From Chloroflexi bacterium UBA4736 (GTDB lineage: Bacteria > Chloroflexota > Dormibacteria > Dormibacterales > Dormibacteraceae), in assembly GCA_002404015.1 (NCBI GenBank), contig DHIW01000076.1, positions 15,956 to 46,228 of the forward strand: a stretch of 30,273 nucleotides of DNA, given 5' to 3'. Positions within the stretch are counted from its first letter, which is position 1, and each line of letters opens with the position of its first letter. The notes beneath the pieces are model-generated. The model was not told the DNA's origin. It did no database searches and saw nothing but the letters and a program-made list of their open reading frames with translations. Of the stretch, positions 15,099 to 22,349 are shown piece by piece. The translations under genes and the position numbers were made by a program.

Positions 15099-15786
15099 AA
15101 GGCTTCAGCTCCTCACCCTCGCCTCGCTGCTGGCGATGCTCGCCGCGGCCGGGATGATCTTCGTGTACGCCCCCCAGGATGTCCTGCAGGGCCCCGTCCA
15201 GAAGATCTTCTACGTCCACGTCAGCTCGGCGATCGCCTCCTTCTGCTGCTTCGGCCTGGTGACCGGTGGCAGCCTGGCCTACCTCTGGCGGGGCAGCCTT
15301 CGGGGCGACCGGCTGGCCCGCGCGGCCGCGATGAGCGGGCTGGTCCTGGTGACGATCACGATCGTCATGGGCGTGCTCTGGGCGAAGCCGATCTGGAACT
15401 GGGACCCCACCCAGACCTGGGACGCCCGCTTCACATCGACCGTGGTGCTCTGGATGATCTACGCCGGCTACCTGCTGGTCCGCAAGTTTGCCGACCCGGG
15501 CCGGCAGGCGGCGCGGCTGGCCGCCGTGGTGGGCATCGTGGGCTTCATCGACGTGCCGGTCGTGTACGAGAGCGTCAACTGGTGGCGCACTCTGCACCCG
15601 GGGCCGGTCATCACCGTGCAGGGAGCGCTGCCGCCGGCGATGCTCCTGACATTCCTGGTGACCATGGCCTGCGAGCTCCTGCTGGCGGCCACCCTGGTCT
15701 CGCTCCGCTACCGGCTGGAGCTGCTGCGGGACCTGCGCGAGGGGTCGCCCGCCGGCGCGGTCTCGCCCGTTGAGTTCGCTCGATGA
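15091..15786 (+). CDS. ccmC: CcmC, haem delivery protein
   Basis: This 231-residue protein with six membrane segments loads haem onto CcmE. The WWD-type motif is at about 97-113 (WAKPIWNWDPTQTWDAR). The two flanking histidines expected to ligate haem are His43 (YVHVSSA) and His169 (NWWRTLHPG). The PVVYESVNWWRTLHPG segment is a family hallmark. The start ATG lies 8 bases before the end of ccmB, and the stop overlaps the ccmD start as ATGA. Confidence 0.94.
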   Translation: MTRRLQLLTLASLLAMLAAAGMIFVYAPQDVLQGPVQKIFYVHVSSAIASFCCFGLVTGGSLAYLWRGSLRGDRLARAAAMSGLVLVTITIVMGVLWAKPIWNWDPTQTWDARFTSTVVLWMIYAGYLLVRKFADPGRQAARLAAVVGIVGFIDVPVVYESVNWWRTLHPGPVITVQGALPPAMLLTFLVTMACELLLAATLVSLRYRLELLRDLREGSPAGAVSPVEFAR

Positions 15787-15881
15787 CGTACCTGGTGCTC
15801 GGCTACGCCGCGGCGACCGTCCTGCTCTTCGGGTACCTGGGCGTGACGATCATCCAGCTGAGGAACCAAGAGCGGCGCTGA
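15783..15881 (+). CDS. ccmD: CcmD-like small membrane protein
   Basis: This is a 32-residue peptide: a Tyr-containing N-terminus, one hydrophobic segment (residues 4-24) and a charged tail ending NQERR. This matches CcmD, the small protein that stabilises CcmC-CcmE and helps release holo-CcmE. Its ATG overlaps the ccmC stop (ATGA), as for most junctions in this operon. The last 32 bases overlap the 3' end of the convergent Nudix gene. The assignment depends on place and shape more than on sequence. Confidence 0.75.
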   Translation: MTYLVLGYAAATVLLFGYLGVTIIQLRNQERR

Positions 15882-16449
15882 AGCGCGGCAGCAGGTCGGC
15901 CAGGATCCGCGCCGTCAGGCCCCAGATCCGGGCCTCCTCCCAGGGGAAGTAGCGGCCCATCCAGACCTCGTCGGGCTCGAGCCACTCCTCCTCGGACAGC
16001 AGCCGGGCCAGCGGCACCTCCAGGACGCCGACCAGCTCTCGGGTGTCGTGGACGAAGTTGATCTCCGAGGCATCGTCGAGCCAGGCCACGAAGGGCACCA
16101 CCGAGAAGTTGGTGACCGCGGCGTAGATCGCAGACCCGGCGCCCAGCGGCACCAGGCTGGAGGCGGCCACGCCGACCTCCTCCTCAACCTCGCGGGCAGC
16201 CGCCGCCCAGGCGTCCTCGCCGGGCTCGACCTTGCCGCCGGGTAGCGCCACCTGGCCGGGATGGCTGGGCAGGTCCGGCCGGCGGGTCACAAAAGGCAGG
16301 TGCCACTCCCCTTCCCGCCTGTACAGGACGGCCGTCACGGCGGCCTCGCGGGCCCCCCGCCGGAAGCTGCCCCAGCCGTCAAGGGGCTGGAGCAGCGAGG
16401 CCAGCCGCTGCAAAAAGGGGTCGGAAAGGGTTTTAGCGGACCCGGCCAC
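15850..16449 (-). CDS. Nudix hydrolase, CoA-pyrophosphatase type
   Basis: This 199-residue protein has a perfect Nudix box at residues 72-94: Gly72, five residues, Glu78, seven residues, then REVEEEVGV. Upstream, RRPDLPSHPGQVALPGG fits the extra signature of the CoA-type (NudL/YeaB) branch, and IWGLTARILADL near the end is another NudL-like block. It would cleave CoA or a similar dinucleotide to phosphopantetheine plus nucleotide. The frame continues to an ATG at 16485, but GTG 16449 lies 7 nt after TACCTT and keeps the two divergent genes apart, so it is preferred. It is convergent with ccmD. Confidence 0.88.
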   Translation of the reverse strand: MAGSAKTLSDPFLQRLASLLQPLDGWGSFRRGAREAAVTAVLYRREGEWHLPFVTRRPDLPSHPGQVALPGGKVEPGEDAWAAAAREVEEEVGVAASSLVPLGAGSAIYAAVTNFSVVPFVAWLDDASEINFVHDTRELVGVLEVPLARLLSEEEWLEPDEVWMGRYFPWEEARIWGLTARILADLLPRFSAALGSSAG

Positions 16450-16455
16450 TTGGGT

Positions 16456-16461
16456 AAGGTA
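16456..16461 (-). promoter_or_regulatory. -10 hexamer TACCTT of the Nudix gene (leaderless)
   Basis: On the minus strand TACCTT ends 7 nt before GTG 16449. The overlapping plus-strand hexamer TAAGGT (16455-16460) ends 9 nt before the ATG of the divergent gene at 16469, so both promoters appear to share these bases. Confidence 0.5.
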
Positions 16462-16468
16462 GGGATAG

Positions 16469-16816
16469 ATGATCGACCGCACCAATCTACGTATTGAGGA
16501 AATGGAAGAGGAGATCCGGCGCGAGAACGACCGCCGGTACGCCTTCTATCGGATGCTTAACGCCACCGACCGGGTGCTGTGGCGCCTGGAAGAGATGAAT
16601 CGGGACGGTGTCACCACCATCCCCGACCCTGTCCGCCACAAGATCCGGGAGACGGTCGAGGAGCTGCCCGATCCCTGCCACGAGGTATTCCGTGACAGCG
16701 ATCGAGTGCAGGAGACCCTGGACAGCATCTTCGAGCTGCAGGAGTCCCTGTTCAAGTGGCGCAACCCGGAGTGGGCTCTGGAAGAGGGCGACGACCTGGA
16801 GCGGGCCGCCAGCTGA
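16469..16816 (+). CDS. Conserved-looking acidic helical protein of unknown function
   Basis: This 115-residue protein is not one I recognise. It is rich in Glu, Asp and Arg and should be almost wholly alpha-helical, with heptad-like stretches at 8-25 (RIEEMEEEIRRENDRRY) and 60-95 that could form coiled coils. There is no signal peptide or membrane segment, and one Cys (CHEVF). Codon use is like the neighbours. It starts at ATG, with AGGGA 3 nt before the start as a possible but close ribosome-binding site. It diverges from the Nudix gene and converges on the ZIP gene with a 10-base gap. Confidence 0.75.
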   Translation: MIDRTNLRIEEMEEEIRRENDRRYAFYRMLNATDRVLWRLEEMNRDGVTTIPDPVRHKIRETVEELPDPCHEVFRDSDRVQETLDSIFELQESLFKWRNPEWALEEGDDLERAAS

Positions 16817-16826
16817 GCCGCCGGCG

Positions 16827-17609
16827 CTAGCCTGTTGCCGCCGTCAGGACCAGGTCGGTGCCGAACGCGGCCAGGAAGCCGGCCAGGACGCCCCAACCCA
16901 TCATGGCCGGCGTGTTGAGACGCTTGCCGAGCGCGAACAGCTCGTTGAGCACGTAGATCAACGCGCCCGCGGCCAGCGCCAGGAAGAGCACCGACACGAC
17001 CGCGCTCGTCGCCACGTACCCGATCAAGGTCCCCACCAGGGTGGGCCCGCCGCCGATCAGCCCGGCCAGGCCCAGGAACCCCCAGGAGGCGGTGACCGAG
17101 TTCATGGTCATGGGCGCGGCGATCCCGAAGCCCTCCGTGATGTTGTGGAGGGCGAAGCCGACCACCAGCACGCCGGCGAAGGCCACGGCGCCGGTCGCCG
17201 CCGACTGGCCGATGGCGAGACCCTCGGAGAAGTTGTGGAGGCCGAGGCCGGTGGCGATCATCATCGAGAGGGCCTGGGGCGAGGGTGAGCCCGGGCTCGA
17301 ACCCTTCAGGCGGCCCAGGATCTCGGAGTTGAAGTAGACCAGCGAGAGCAGGCCGGCCGCGATGCCGGCCGCGAAGACGCCGGCCAGCAAGACGAAGCGC
17401 CCGGCGTCGTGGCCTCGAACGGCGATGCTCACAGGAGCCCCGGCATGCTGGAGGATGTCCCAGAGCAGGAAAACCAGGATGCCCGTGGCGACCGCGTTCA
17501 GGAAGCCCTGGAGCCGCTTGGGAAGACCGCGCAGGCGGGCCACCGGGAGGCCGATGAAGATGGTGACTCCGGCGATTCCACCGAGCAGGGCCGCTGTGTA
17601 GATGCTCAT
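16827..17609 (-). CDS. ZIP-family divalent metal transporter
   Basis: This 260-residue membrane protein with about eight helices imports divalent metals such as zinc, iron or manganese. The metal path residues are seen in helix 4 as GLHNFSEG (123-130: His125, Asn126, Glu129) and in helix 5 as ALHNITEG (153-160: His155, Asn156, Glu159). It is of the bacterial ZupT/GufA length. It is divergent from a DtxR/MntR-type metal regulator, with only 20 bases between start codons, so regulation by metal is likely. The ion cannot be told from the sequence. Confidence 0.9.
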   Translation of the reverse strand: MSIYTAALLGGIAGVTIFIGLPVARLRGLPKRLQGFLNAVATGILVFLLWDILQHAGAPVSIAVRGHDAGRFVLLAGVFAAGIAAGLLSLVYFNSEILGRLKGSSPGSPSPQALSMMIATGLGLHNFSEGLAIGQSAATGAVAFAGVLVVGFALHNITEGFGIAAPMTMNSVTASWGFLGLAGLIGGGPTLVGTLIGYVATSAVVSVLFLALAAGALIYVLNELFALGKRLNTPAMMGWGVLAGFLAAFGTDLVLTAATG

Positions 17610-17615
17610 TGGCGG

Positions 17616-17623
17616 ATGATCAT
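17616..17623. promoter_or_regulatory. Shared palindromic -10 element between ZIP gene and DtxR regulator
   Basis: ATGATCAT is a perfect palindrome lying in the middle of the 20-base gap. Each strand gives GATCAT, which ends exactly 7 nt before the start codon of its own gene: GTG 17630 on the plus strand and ATG 17609 on the minus strand. This fits a symmetric pair of leaderless promoters, although the first base (G for T) departs from TANNNT. Confidence 0.45.
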
Positions 17624-17629
17624 TAGTAC

Positions 17630-18325
17630 GTGCAAAGACAGAAGTTAGACAATACTAACGGCCGCGCTCCGTCCGAGGTCATCTCCCGCTACCTGGAGGC
17701 GATCTACTACATGGATGCCGAGGGCGAGATCGTCAGGAGCGCCCGCCTGGCGGACTGGCTGGGGGTGACCCGGCCCACCGTGACCGTCGCCCTCCGCCGG
17801 ATGACGCGCGACGGCATGGTCCGCATCAACGCCCACAAGGAGATCGAGCTGACCGACGACGGCCGCGCCGCTGCGGCCGCGATCGTGCGCCGGCACCGGA
17901 TCATGGAGCGCTGGCTGACCGAGTCGCTGGGCCTGGACTGGGTGGTCGCGGACGAGGAGGCCGCCCGCCTGGAGCACGCGGTCTCCGAGGTAGTCGAGCA
18001 GCGACTGTACGAGGCGCTCGGCCGGCCCACGACCTGCCCCCACGGCAACCCGATCCCCGGCCACTCGGAGCCCAACCCCGCGGAGAAGCGCCTGTCCGAG
18101 CTGGGAGCCGGCGGGCAGGCGAGCGTGAGCCGCATCTCGGAGGTCGCCGAACGCGAGGCCCCGGTCCTGCTGGGCTACCTCTCCGAGCGACGGCTGGTGC
18201 CCGAAGCGCCCGTGCACTTGGTCGAGGTGGACGGGGTCGGGCGCACCCTCCGGATCGCGGTCGGCGGCCGCGAGGTCACGCTCAGCCACGAGACGGCGGC
18301 CAAGATCTGGGTCGTTCCGAGTTGA
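17630..18325 (+). CDS. DtxR/MntR-family metal-dependent transcriptional repressor
   Basis: This 231-residue regulator binds DNA when loaded with Fe, Mn or a similar ion. The winged helix covers about 18-75, with ARLADWLGVTRPTVTVALRRM as the recognition part. The dimerisation/metal domain includes His89 and Glu93 (RRHRIMERWL) and Glu115-His116 (RLEHAVSE), matching ligands of DtxR; the position of DtxR Cys102 is Ala112. TCPHGNPIP (135-143) is a family motif, and residues about 154-231 are an SH3-like FeoA domain. A TAG lies two codons upstream in frame, and no later start precedes the helix-turn-helix, so GTG 17630 is fixed. It ends in TTGA, overlapping the next gene's TTG. Confidence 0.92.
   Translation: MQRQKLDNTNGRAPSEVISRYLEAIYYMDAEGEIVRSARLADWLGVTRPTVTVALRRMTRDGMVRINAHKEIELTDDGRAAAAAIVRRHRIMERWLTESLGLDWVVADEEAARLEHAVSEVVEQRLYEALGRPTTCPHGNPIPGHSEPNPAEKRLSELGAGGQASVSRISEVAEREAPVLLGYLSERRLVPEAPVHLVEVDGVGRTLRIAVGGREVTLSHETAAKIWVVPS
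17644..17659. promoter_or_regulatory. Candidate DtxR-type operator, GTTAG-n6-CTAAC
   Basis: A perfect 5-base inverted repeat with a 6-base A/T-rich spacer (ACAATA) sits inside codons 5-10 of the regulator gene, 14 bases after its start. Relative to the divergent ZIP gene it lies 35-50 bases upstream, over the -35 position. Half-sites with TTAG/CTAA resemble DtxR and IdeR boxes. The local A/T richness stands out from the GC-rich surroundings. The likely ligand is the regulator itself, giving control of the transporter and autoregulation by road-block. Confidence 0.55.
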
Positions 18326-19149
18326 GCCTGGGCGTCGGCGTGAAGCTGCCCTGGCGCTTTGAGTCGCCGGGGGAGTTCCTGGCCGACGCCCAGGCCTACG
18401 AGGCGGCCGGCGCCGATTCGCTCTGGGTCTCCGACGGGATGTTCAGGCCGGCGCAGGGCGGGCGCGCGAAGCCGGGCCTCGACCCCTGGACGCAGCTGGC
18501 CGCCGTGGCCGCGGTCACCAGCCGGGTCCGGATCGGAACATCGGTGGCGGTCGTCCTGCAGTGGCCTCCGGCGATATTGGCGCAGACCCTGACAACGCTC
18601 GAGCACCTGAGTCGCGGCCGCCTGCTGGTCGGCGTCGGGGCCGGCTGGGAGCGGGTCCAGCTGGCGGCCGGCGGCGTGCCTTTCGAGGCCCGCGGCCAGC
18701 GCCTGGACGAGTACATCGAGGTCGTGCGGCGGATCTGGCGAGGCGAGGAGACGCCGTTTGAGGGCCGCTTCTACAGCCTGCCCGCGCTGCACGTGGTGCC
18801 GGGCGTCCGCCCGGGCGGCCCGCCGATCCTGGTGGGCGCCTTCTCGGAGCCTGGGTTCCGCCGAGCCGCCCGGCTCGGAGACGGGTTCATCCATGGCGGC
18901 GGGACTCCGGCCCAGGTGAGGGAGGTCTTCGACCACGTGCTCGGGCTCCGCGAGGCCGAGGGCGACTTCGATCTCTGGGTTCAGGTCAGCCCGCCGGCCG
19001 GCCGGTCGGAGTGGAAGGAGACTCTGGAGGCCTACGGCGCGGCCGGGGCGACCGGGGTCATCGTGGGCCACGCGCCCAACCTGCTGGACATCCTGCGCAA
19101 CCCGGACCAGGAGGACGACCGCAGCGACCTGCAGATGGCGACCGGATAG
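18322..19149 (+). CDS. LLM-class F420-dependent-type oxidoreductase
   Basis: This 275-residue luciferase-like TIM-barrel protein is shorter than the first LLM enzyme in the window. Landmarks are SLGVGVKLPW at the first strand, GADSLWVSDG, TSRVRIGTSVAVVLQWPPAILAQ, SRGRLLVGVGAGWE and AARLGDGFIHGG. The start is TTG 18322, which overlaps the regulator stop (TTGA) and gives a full first strand; GTG 18340 would cut it. Its coupling to the metal regulator upstream and salvage genes downstream does not suggest a substrate. Confidence 0.85.
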   Translation: MSLGVGVKLPWRFESPGEFLADAQAYEAAGADSLWVSDGMFRPAQGGRAKPGLDPWTQLAAVAAVTSRVRIGTSVAVVLQWPPAILAQTLTTLEHLSRGRLLVGVGAGWERVQLAAGGVPFEARGQRLDEYIEVVRRIWRGEETPFEGRFYSLPALHVVPGVRPGGPPILVGAFSEPGFRRAARLGDGFIHGGGTPAQVREVFDHVLGLREAEGDFDLWVQVSPPAGRSEWKETLEAYGAAGATGVIVGHAPNLLDILRNPDQEDDRSDLQMATG

Positions 19150-19180
19150 AGTGTCCCGCTTCCGGACACAGCCCCAGCGC

Positions 19181-20491
19181 ATGAACGCCCTCGAAGTCAT
19201 CGGCCGCAAGCGCGACGGCGAGGAGAACTCGCCCGAGGAGCTGAGGTTCCTGCTGTCCGGCTACCTGGCCGGCTCGATCCCCGACTACCAGGTGGGGGCC
19301 TGGCTGATGGCGGTCTGCACGCGCGGCATGAGCCGCGCCGAGACCCTGGAGCTGACCCGGGCGATGGTCGAGAGCGGGGAGGTTCTGGACCTCTCCTCGA
19401 TCCCCGGCCTGAAGGTGGACAAGCATTCGACGGGCGGGGTCGGGGACAAGGTCACGCTGATCGCGGGCCCCCTGGCGGCCGCCTGCGGCGTGTTCGTGCC
19501 GAAGCTCAGCGGGCGCGCCCTGGCCCACACCGGGGGGACGCTCGACAAGCTGGAGTCGGTCCCCGGCGTGACCGTTGACCTGGACCCCGACCGGTTCCTG
19601 CGCCAGGTGCGCGAGATCGGGCTGGCGGTGGCCGCCCAGTCGCCGCGGATGGTGCCGGCCGACAAGGCGCTCTACGCTCTGCGCGACGTCACTGCCACGG
19701 TGCCCTCGGTGCCCCTGATCGCCTCCAGCGTCATGTCCAAGAAGATCGCGGCGGGCGCCGACGCCATCGTGCTCGACGTCAAGTTCGGCAGGGGCGCCTT
19801 CATGCCCGACGCGGACATGGCCACGTTCCTGGCCGGCGAGATGGTGCAGATCGGCGAGGGTGCCGGGCGGCGCACGGTAGCCCTGGTGACGGCCATGGAC
19901 AACCCGCTCGGGCGCAGCGTCGGCAACTCGATCGAGGTCGAAGAGGCGATCTCCGTGCTGAGCGGGGAGGGCGATGCGGAGCTGACCGAAGTCTCGGTCG
20001 CGGTGGCCGACGAGATGTGCCGGCTGGCCGGCGTCGACGCCGATCCGTCCGGCGCGATCCGGTCGGGCGCTGCGCTGGACAAGTTGTGGCAGATGCTGGA
20101 GGCCCAGGGCGGCCGCCGTGACCGGCCGCTGCCGTCGCACCCCGTCCAGCTCACGGTCCGGGCAGTCGCGGAGGGCTGGGTGCAGTCGATCGACGCGCTG
20201 GCAGTGGGCCTCTCCATCATCGACCTGGGCGGGGGCCGGCTGCGCAAGGAGGACCCCATCGACCACGCCGCGGGCCTCCACATAACGGCCGGCGTCGGCG
20301 ACCGGGTCCGGAAGGACGACCCGCTGGTCGAGGTCCGGGCGGCCTCGCTGCCGGTCGCGGAGCGGGCGCTGGCGCGCCTGGACTCGGCCTGGCAGATCGT
20401 TCCCCAGGAGGTCGGCCGGCCACCGCACATCCTCTTCCGGGTGGACCGGGACGGGGTCACGCGGCCCGATAAACTAGCGCCGCGTGGCTGA
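19181..20491 (+). CDS. Pyrimidine-nucleoside / thymidine phosphorylase
   Basis: This 436-residue enzyme splits thymidine, deoxyuridine or uridine with phosphate to the base and (deoxy)ribose 1-phosphate. Key blocks are KHSTGGVGDK (81-90, phosphate loop), PKLSGRALAHTGGTLDKLES (the family signature, 107-126), SSVMSKKIAAGADAIVLDVK and, in the C-terminal domain, VGDRVRKDDPLVEV. ATG 19181 aligns with the family N-terminus (MNALEVIGRKRDG). GTG 19151 in the same frame is one base after the preceding stop and is the alternative, adding 10 residues. It overlaps the next gene by 8 bases and forms a nucleoside salvage operon with it. Confidence 0.93.
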   Translation: MNALEVIGRKRDGEENSPEELRFLLSGYLAGSIPDYQVGAWLMAVCTRGMSRAETLELTRAMVESGEVLDLSSIPGLKVDKHSTGGVGDKVTLIAGPLAAACGVFVPKLSGRALAHTGGTLDKLESVPGVTVDLDPDRFLRQVREIGLAVAAQSPRMVPADKALYALRDVTATVPSVPLIASSVMSKKIAAGADAIVLDVKFGRGAFMPDADMATFLAGEMVQIGEGAGRRTVALVTAMDNPLGRSVGNSIEVEEAISVLSGEGDAELTEVSVAVADEMCRLAGVDADPSGAIRSGAALDKLWQMLEAQGGRRDRPLPSHPVQLTVRAVAEGWVQSIDALAVGLSIIDLGGGRLRKEDPIDHAAGLHITAGVGDRVRKDDPLVEVRAASLPVAERALARLDSAWQIVPQEVGRPPHILFRVDRDGVTRPDKLAPRG

Positions 20492-21251
20492 GGCAGAGCG
20501 GAAATACCACGTCGGCCTCGCCGAGGGCGAGGTCGGCGGCTACGTGCTGATGCCCGGCGACCCGTTCCGGACGGCGCTCATAGCCAGGTACCTGGAGGGG
20601 GCCGACGAGAAGGCCTTCAGCCGTGAGTACCGGACGTTCACGGGCACGGTCGGCGGCGAGAAGGTCTCCACCACCTCCAGCGGCATCGGCGGCCCCTCGG
20701 CCGCGATCGCGGTCGAGGAGCTGGGTGAGCTGGGTGTCCACACCTTCCTGAGGGTCGGCACCTGCGGCGCCGCCCAGCCCCATATCAAGACGGGCGACCT
20801 CGTGATCGCGACCGGTGCGGTCCGCAGCGAGGGCACCCCCGACGCCTACGTTCCCAAGGAGTACCCGGCGATCGCCTCCCACGACGTGATAACGGCCTGC
20901 ATGGAGGCCGCCGAGGCGGCCGGCGCGCCGCACCACCTGGGCCTCATCCGCTCGGTGGACGCGCTCTACAGCGACCTGATGCCGGAGCGGATGCCGCGCC
21001 CCGCCGAGCTCCGCGCGGAGCTGGAGATGTGGGCCCGGGCCGGTGTCGTGGCCAACGACATGGAGTCCTCCACGATCCTGATCGTGGCCTCGCTGCGCCG
21101 CTTCCGGGCCGGCGTGATCCTCCTCTGCGTGGACGAGCTGGGCGCGGGCGAGATCCAACACCTGGACCCCTCCTACATGGACCGCATGCTGCGGGTGGCC
21201 GTCAACGCCATCGGCCTCCTGGTGGAGCGCGACCGTGCCGCTGCACATTAG
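20484..21251 (+). CDS. udp: Uridine phosphorylase
   Basis: This 255-residue nucleoside phosphorylase of the PNP/UDP (NP-1) family converts uridine and phosphate to uracil and ribose 1-phosphate. Gly25-Asp26 in MPGDPFR and Arg90-Val-Gly-Thr form the phosphate site (FLRVGTCGA, 88-96). SSGIGGPSAAIAVEEL (66-80) is closer to uridine phosphorylase than to purine enzymes, and NDMESST (191-197) carries the ribose-binding Met-Glu. The product, uracil, is the substrate of the next enzyme. It starts at GTG inside the end of the phosphorylase gene; TAAACT ends 9 nt before it and could be a second promoter. Confidence 0.88.
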   Translation: MAEAERKYHVGLAEGEVGGYVLMPGDPFRTALIARYLEGADEKAFSREYRTFTGTVGGEKVSTTSSGIGGPSAAIAVEELGELGVHTFLRVGTCGAAQPHIKTGDLVIATGAVRSEGTPDAYVPKEYPAIASHDVITACMEAAEAAGAPHHLGLIRSVDALYSDLMPERMPRPAELRAELEMWARAGVVANDMESSTILIVASLRRFRAGVILLCVDELGAGEIQHLDPSYMDRMLRVAVNAIGLLVERDRAAAH

Positions 21252-21855
21252 CCGCCACCCGATCGTGGCCGACAGCCTGGCCGGGCTGCGCGACGTCAGC
21301 ACCGAGCCAGAGGAGTTCCGGGTGCTGGCGCGCAAGGTCATCACCTTCCTGGTCTACGAGGCAACCGCCGACCTGCCGGTCCGCCAGTCAACCGTGATGA
21401 CGCCGCTGAAGGAGGCGCTCGTGCGGCTGGCCGACGCCGAGGTCGTCGCCATCCCGGTGCTGCGCGCCGGCCTGGGTCTCCTGGCGCCCGTGCTGGAGCT
21501 GCTGCCTCGGGTCAGCGTCGGCTATATCGGGCTGGAGCGGGACGAGGAGACGGCGCTGGCGCGCATCTACTACAACAAGCTGCCGCCCCTGGCGGGCAAG
21601 ATCCCCCTGCTGCTCGACCCGATGCTGGCGACCGGCGGTTCCGCCTCGCGCGCCATCGAGCTGATCAAGGAGGCGGGGGGTGAGGGGACCCGGATGGTCT
21701 GCGTGGTGGCCGCGCCCGAAGGCGTCAAGGTGATCTCCGACAGCCACCCCGAGGTCCACATCTACACGGCCGCGCTGGACGAAGGCCTCAACGAGCGCGC
21801 CTTCATCGTGCCCGGGCTGGGCGACTTCGGCGATAGGCTGTTCGGAACCGGATGA
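21235..21855 (+). CDS. upp: Uracil phosphoribosyltransferase
   Basis: This 206-residue enzyme makes UMP from uracil and PRPP. The PRPP loop is LLLDPMLATGGSA (126-138). The uracil site near the C-terminus reads ALDEGLNERAFIVPGLGDFGDR, the usual family end. VLRAGLGLL (75-83) is the other conserved block. It starts at GTG, overlapping the uridine phosphorylase gene by 17 bases, with GGAG 8 bases upstream. The pair channels uridine to UMP through free uracil. Confidence 0.96.
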   Translation: MPLHISRHPIVADSLAGLRDVSTEPEEFRVLARKVITFLVYEATADLPVRQSTVMTPLKEALVRLADAEVVAIPVLRAGLGLLAPVLELLPRVSVGYIGLERDEETALARIYYNKLPPLAGKIPLLLDPMLATGGSASRAIELIKEAGGEGTRMVCVVAAPEGVKVISDSHPEVHIYTAALDEGLNERAFIVPGLGDFGDRLFGTG

Positions 21856-22349
21856 GCCAGGTCCACGATTTCCGCGCCCGGGTCGAGGCCGCTCGCCAGC
21901 TCTACGCGGGGATGCCGCGGCGGGGGCGCGGCGAGCTCGGGCCCGCCGACGACAAGACCGGCGAGCGCTGGGACCGGGCCAACGTCCTGGGCCATGTCGC
22001 CGAGATACTCCCCTTCTGGACCACCCAGGCCCGCGCGGTCCTGGCCGGTGCCGAAGAGGTCGGCCGCGACGAGGAGGGCTACGCGAAGCGGCGGGAGGGC
22101 ATCGAGTCCGGCGACCGGCTGACCGAGGAGCAGATGCAGGCGCAGATCGGGGCCGGCATCGTCGCGCTGGACGCCTTGCTGGGGGTGCTCGACGACCTGG
22201 ACCTCGATAGGCCGGCGATGTGGAGGTCCAAGACCGGCGACCGCCAGATGGACCTGCGAATGGTGCTCGACGAGCTGCTGGTCGGCCACCTGGAATTGCA
22301 CGCCAGGCAGCTCGCAGAGCTGGAGCCCGCTCCCGAGGCCGCCCCCTAG
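21852..22349 (+). CDS. DinB-like four-helix protein
   Basis: This 165-residue protein resembles the DinB/YfiT and mycothiol-dependent maleylpyruvate isomerase N-terminal fold, a four-helix bundle with a three-His metal site. Candidate ligands are His48 (NVLGHVAE) and the two in VGHLELHARQL near the C-terminus. Members act as thiol transferases, hydrolases or stress proteins, and no specific substrate can be named. It is coupled to upp through ATGA. Its stop and the stop of the convergent mscL share CTAG. Confidence 0.72.
   Translation: MSQVHDFRARVEAARQLYAGMPRRGRGELGPADDKTGERWDRANVLGHVAEILPFWTTQARAVLAGAEEVGRDEEGYAKRREGIESGDRLTEEQMQAQIGAGIVALDALLGVLDDLDLDRPAMWRSKTGDRQMDLRMVLDELLVGHLELHARQLAELEPAPEAAP

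Noticed and set aside
16450..16485. ATG 16485 as the start of the Nudix gene
   Set aside because: It would overlap the divergent 16469 gene and lies upstream of the TACCTT promoter hexamer; GTG 16449 fits better.
19058..20428. 456-residue minus-strand frame opposite the nucleoside phosphorylase
   Set aside because: The plus-strand protein has all its family motifs; the antisense frame has low-complexity composition and no recognisable domain.
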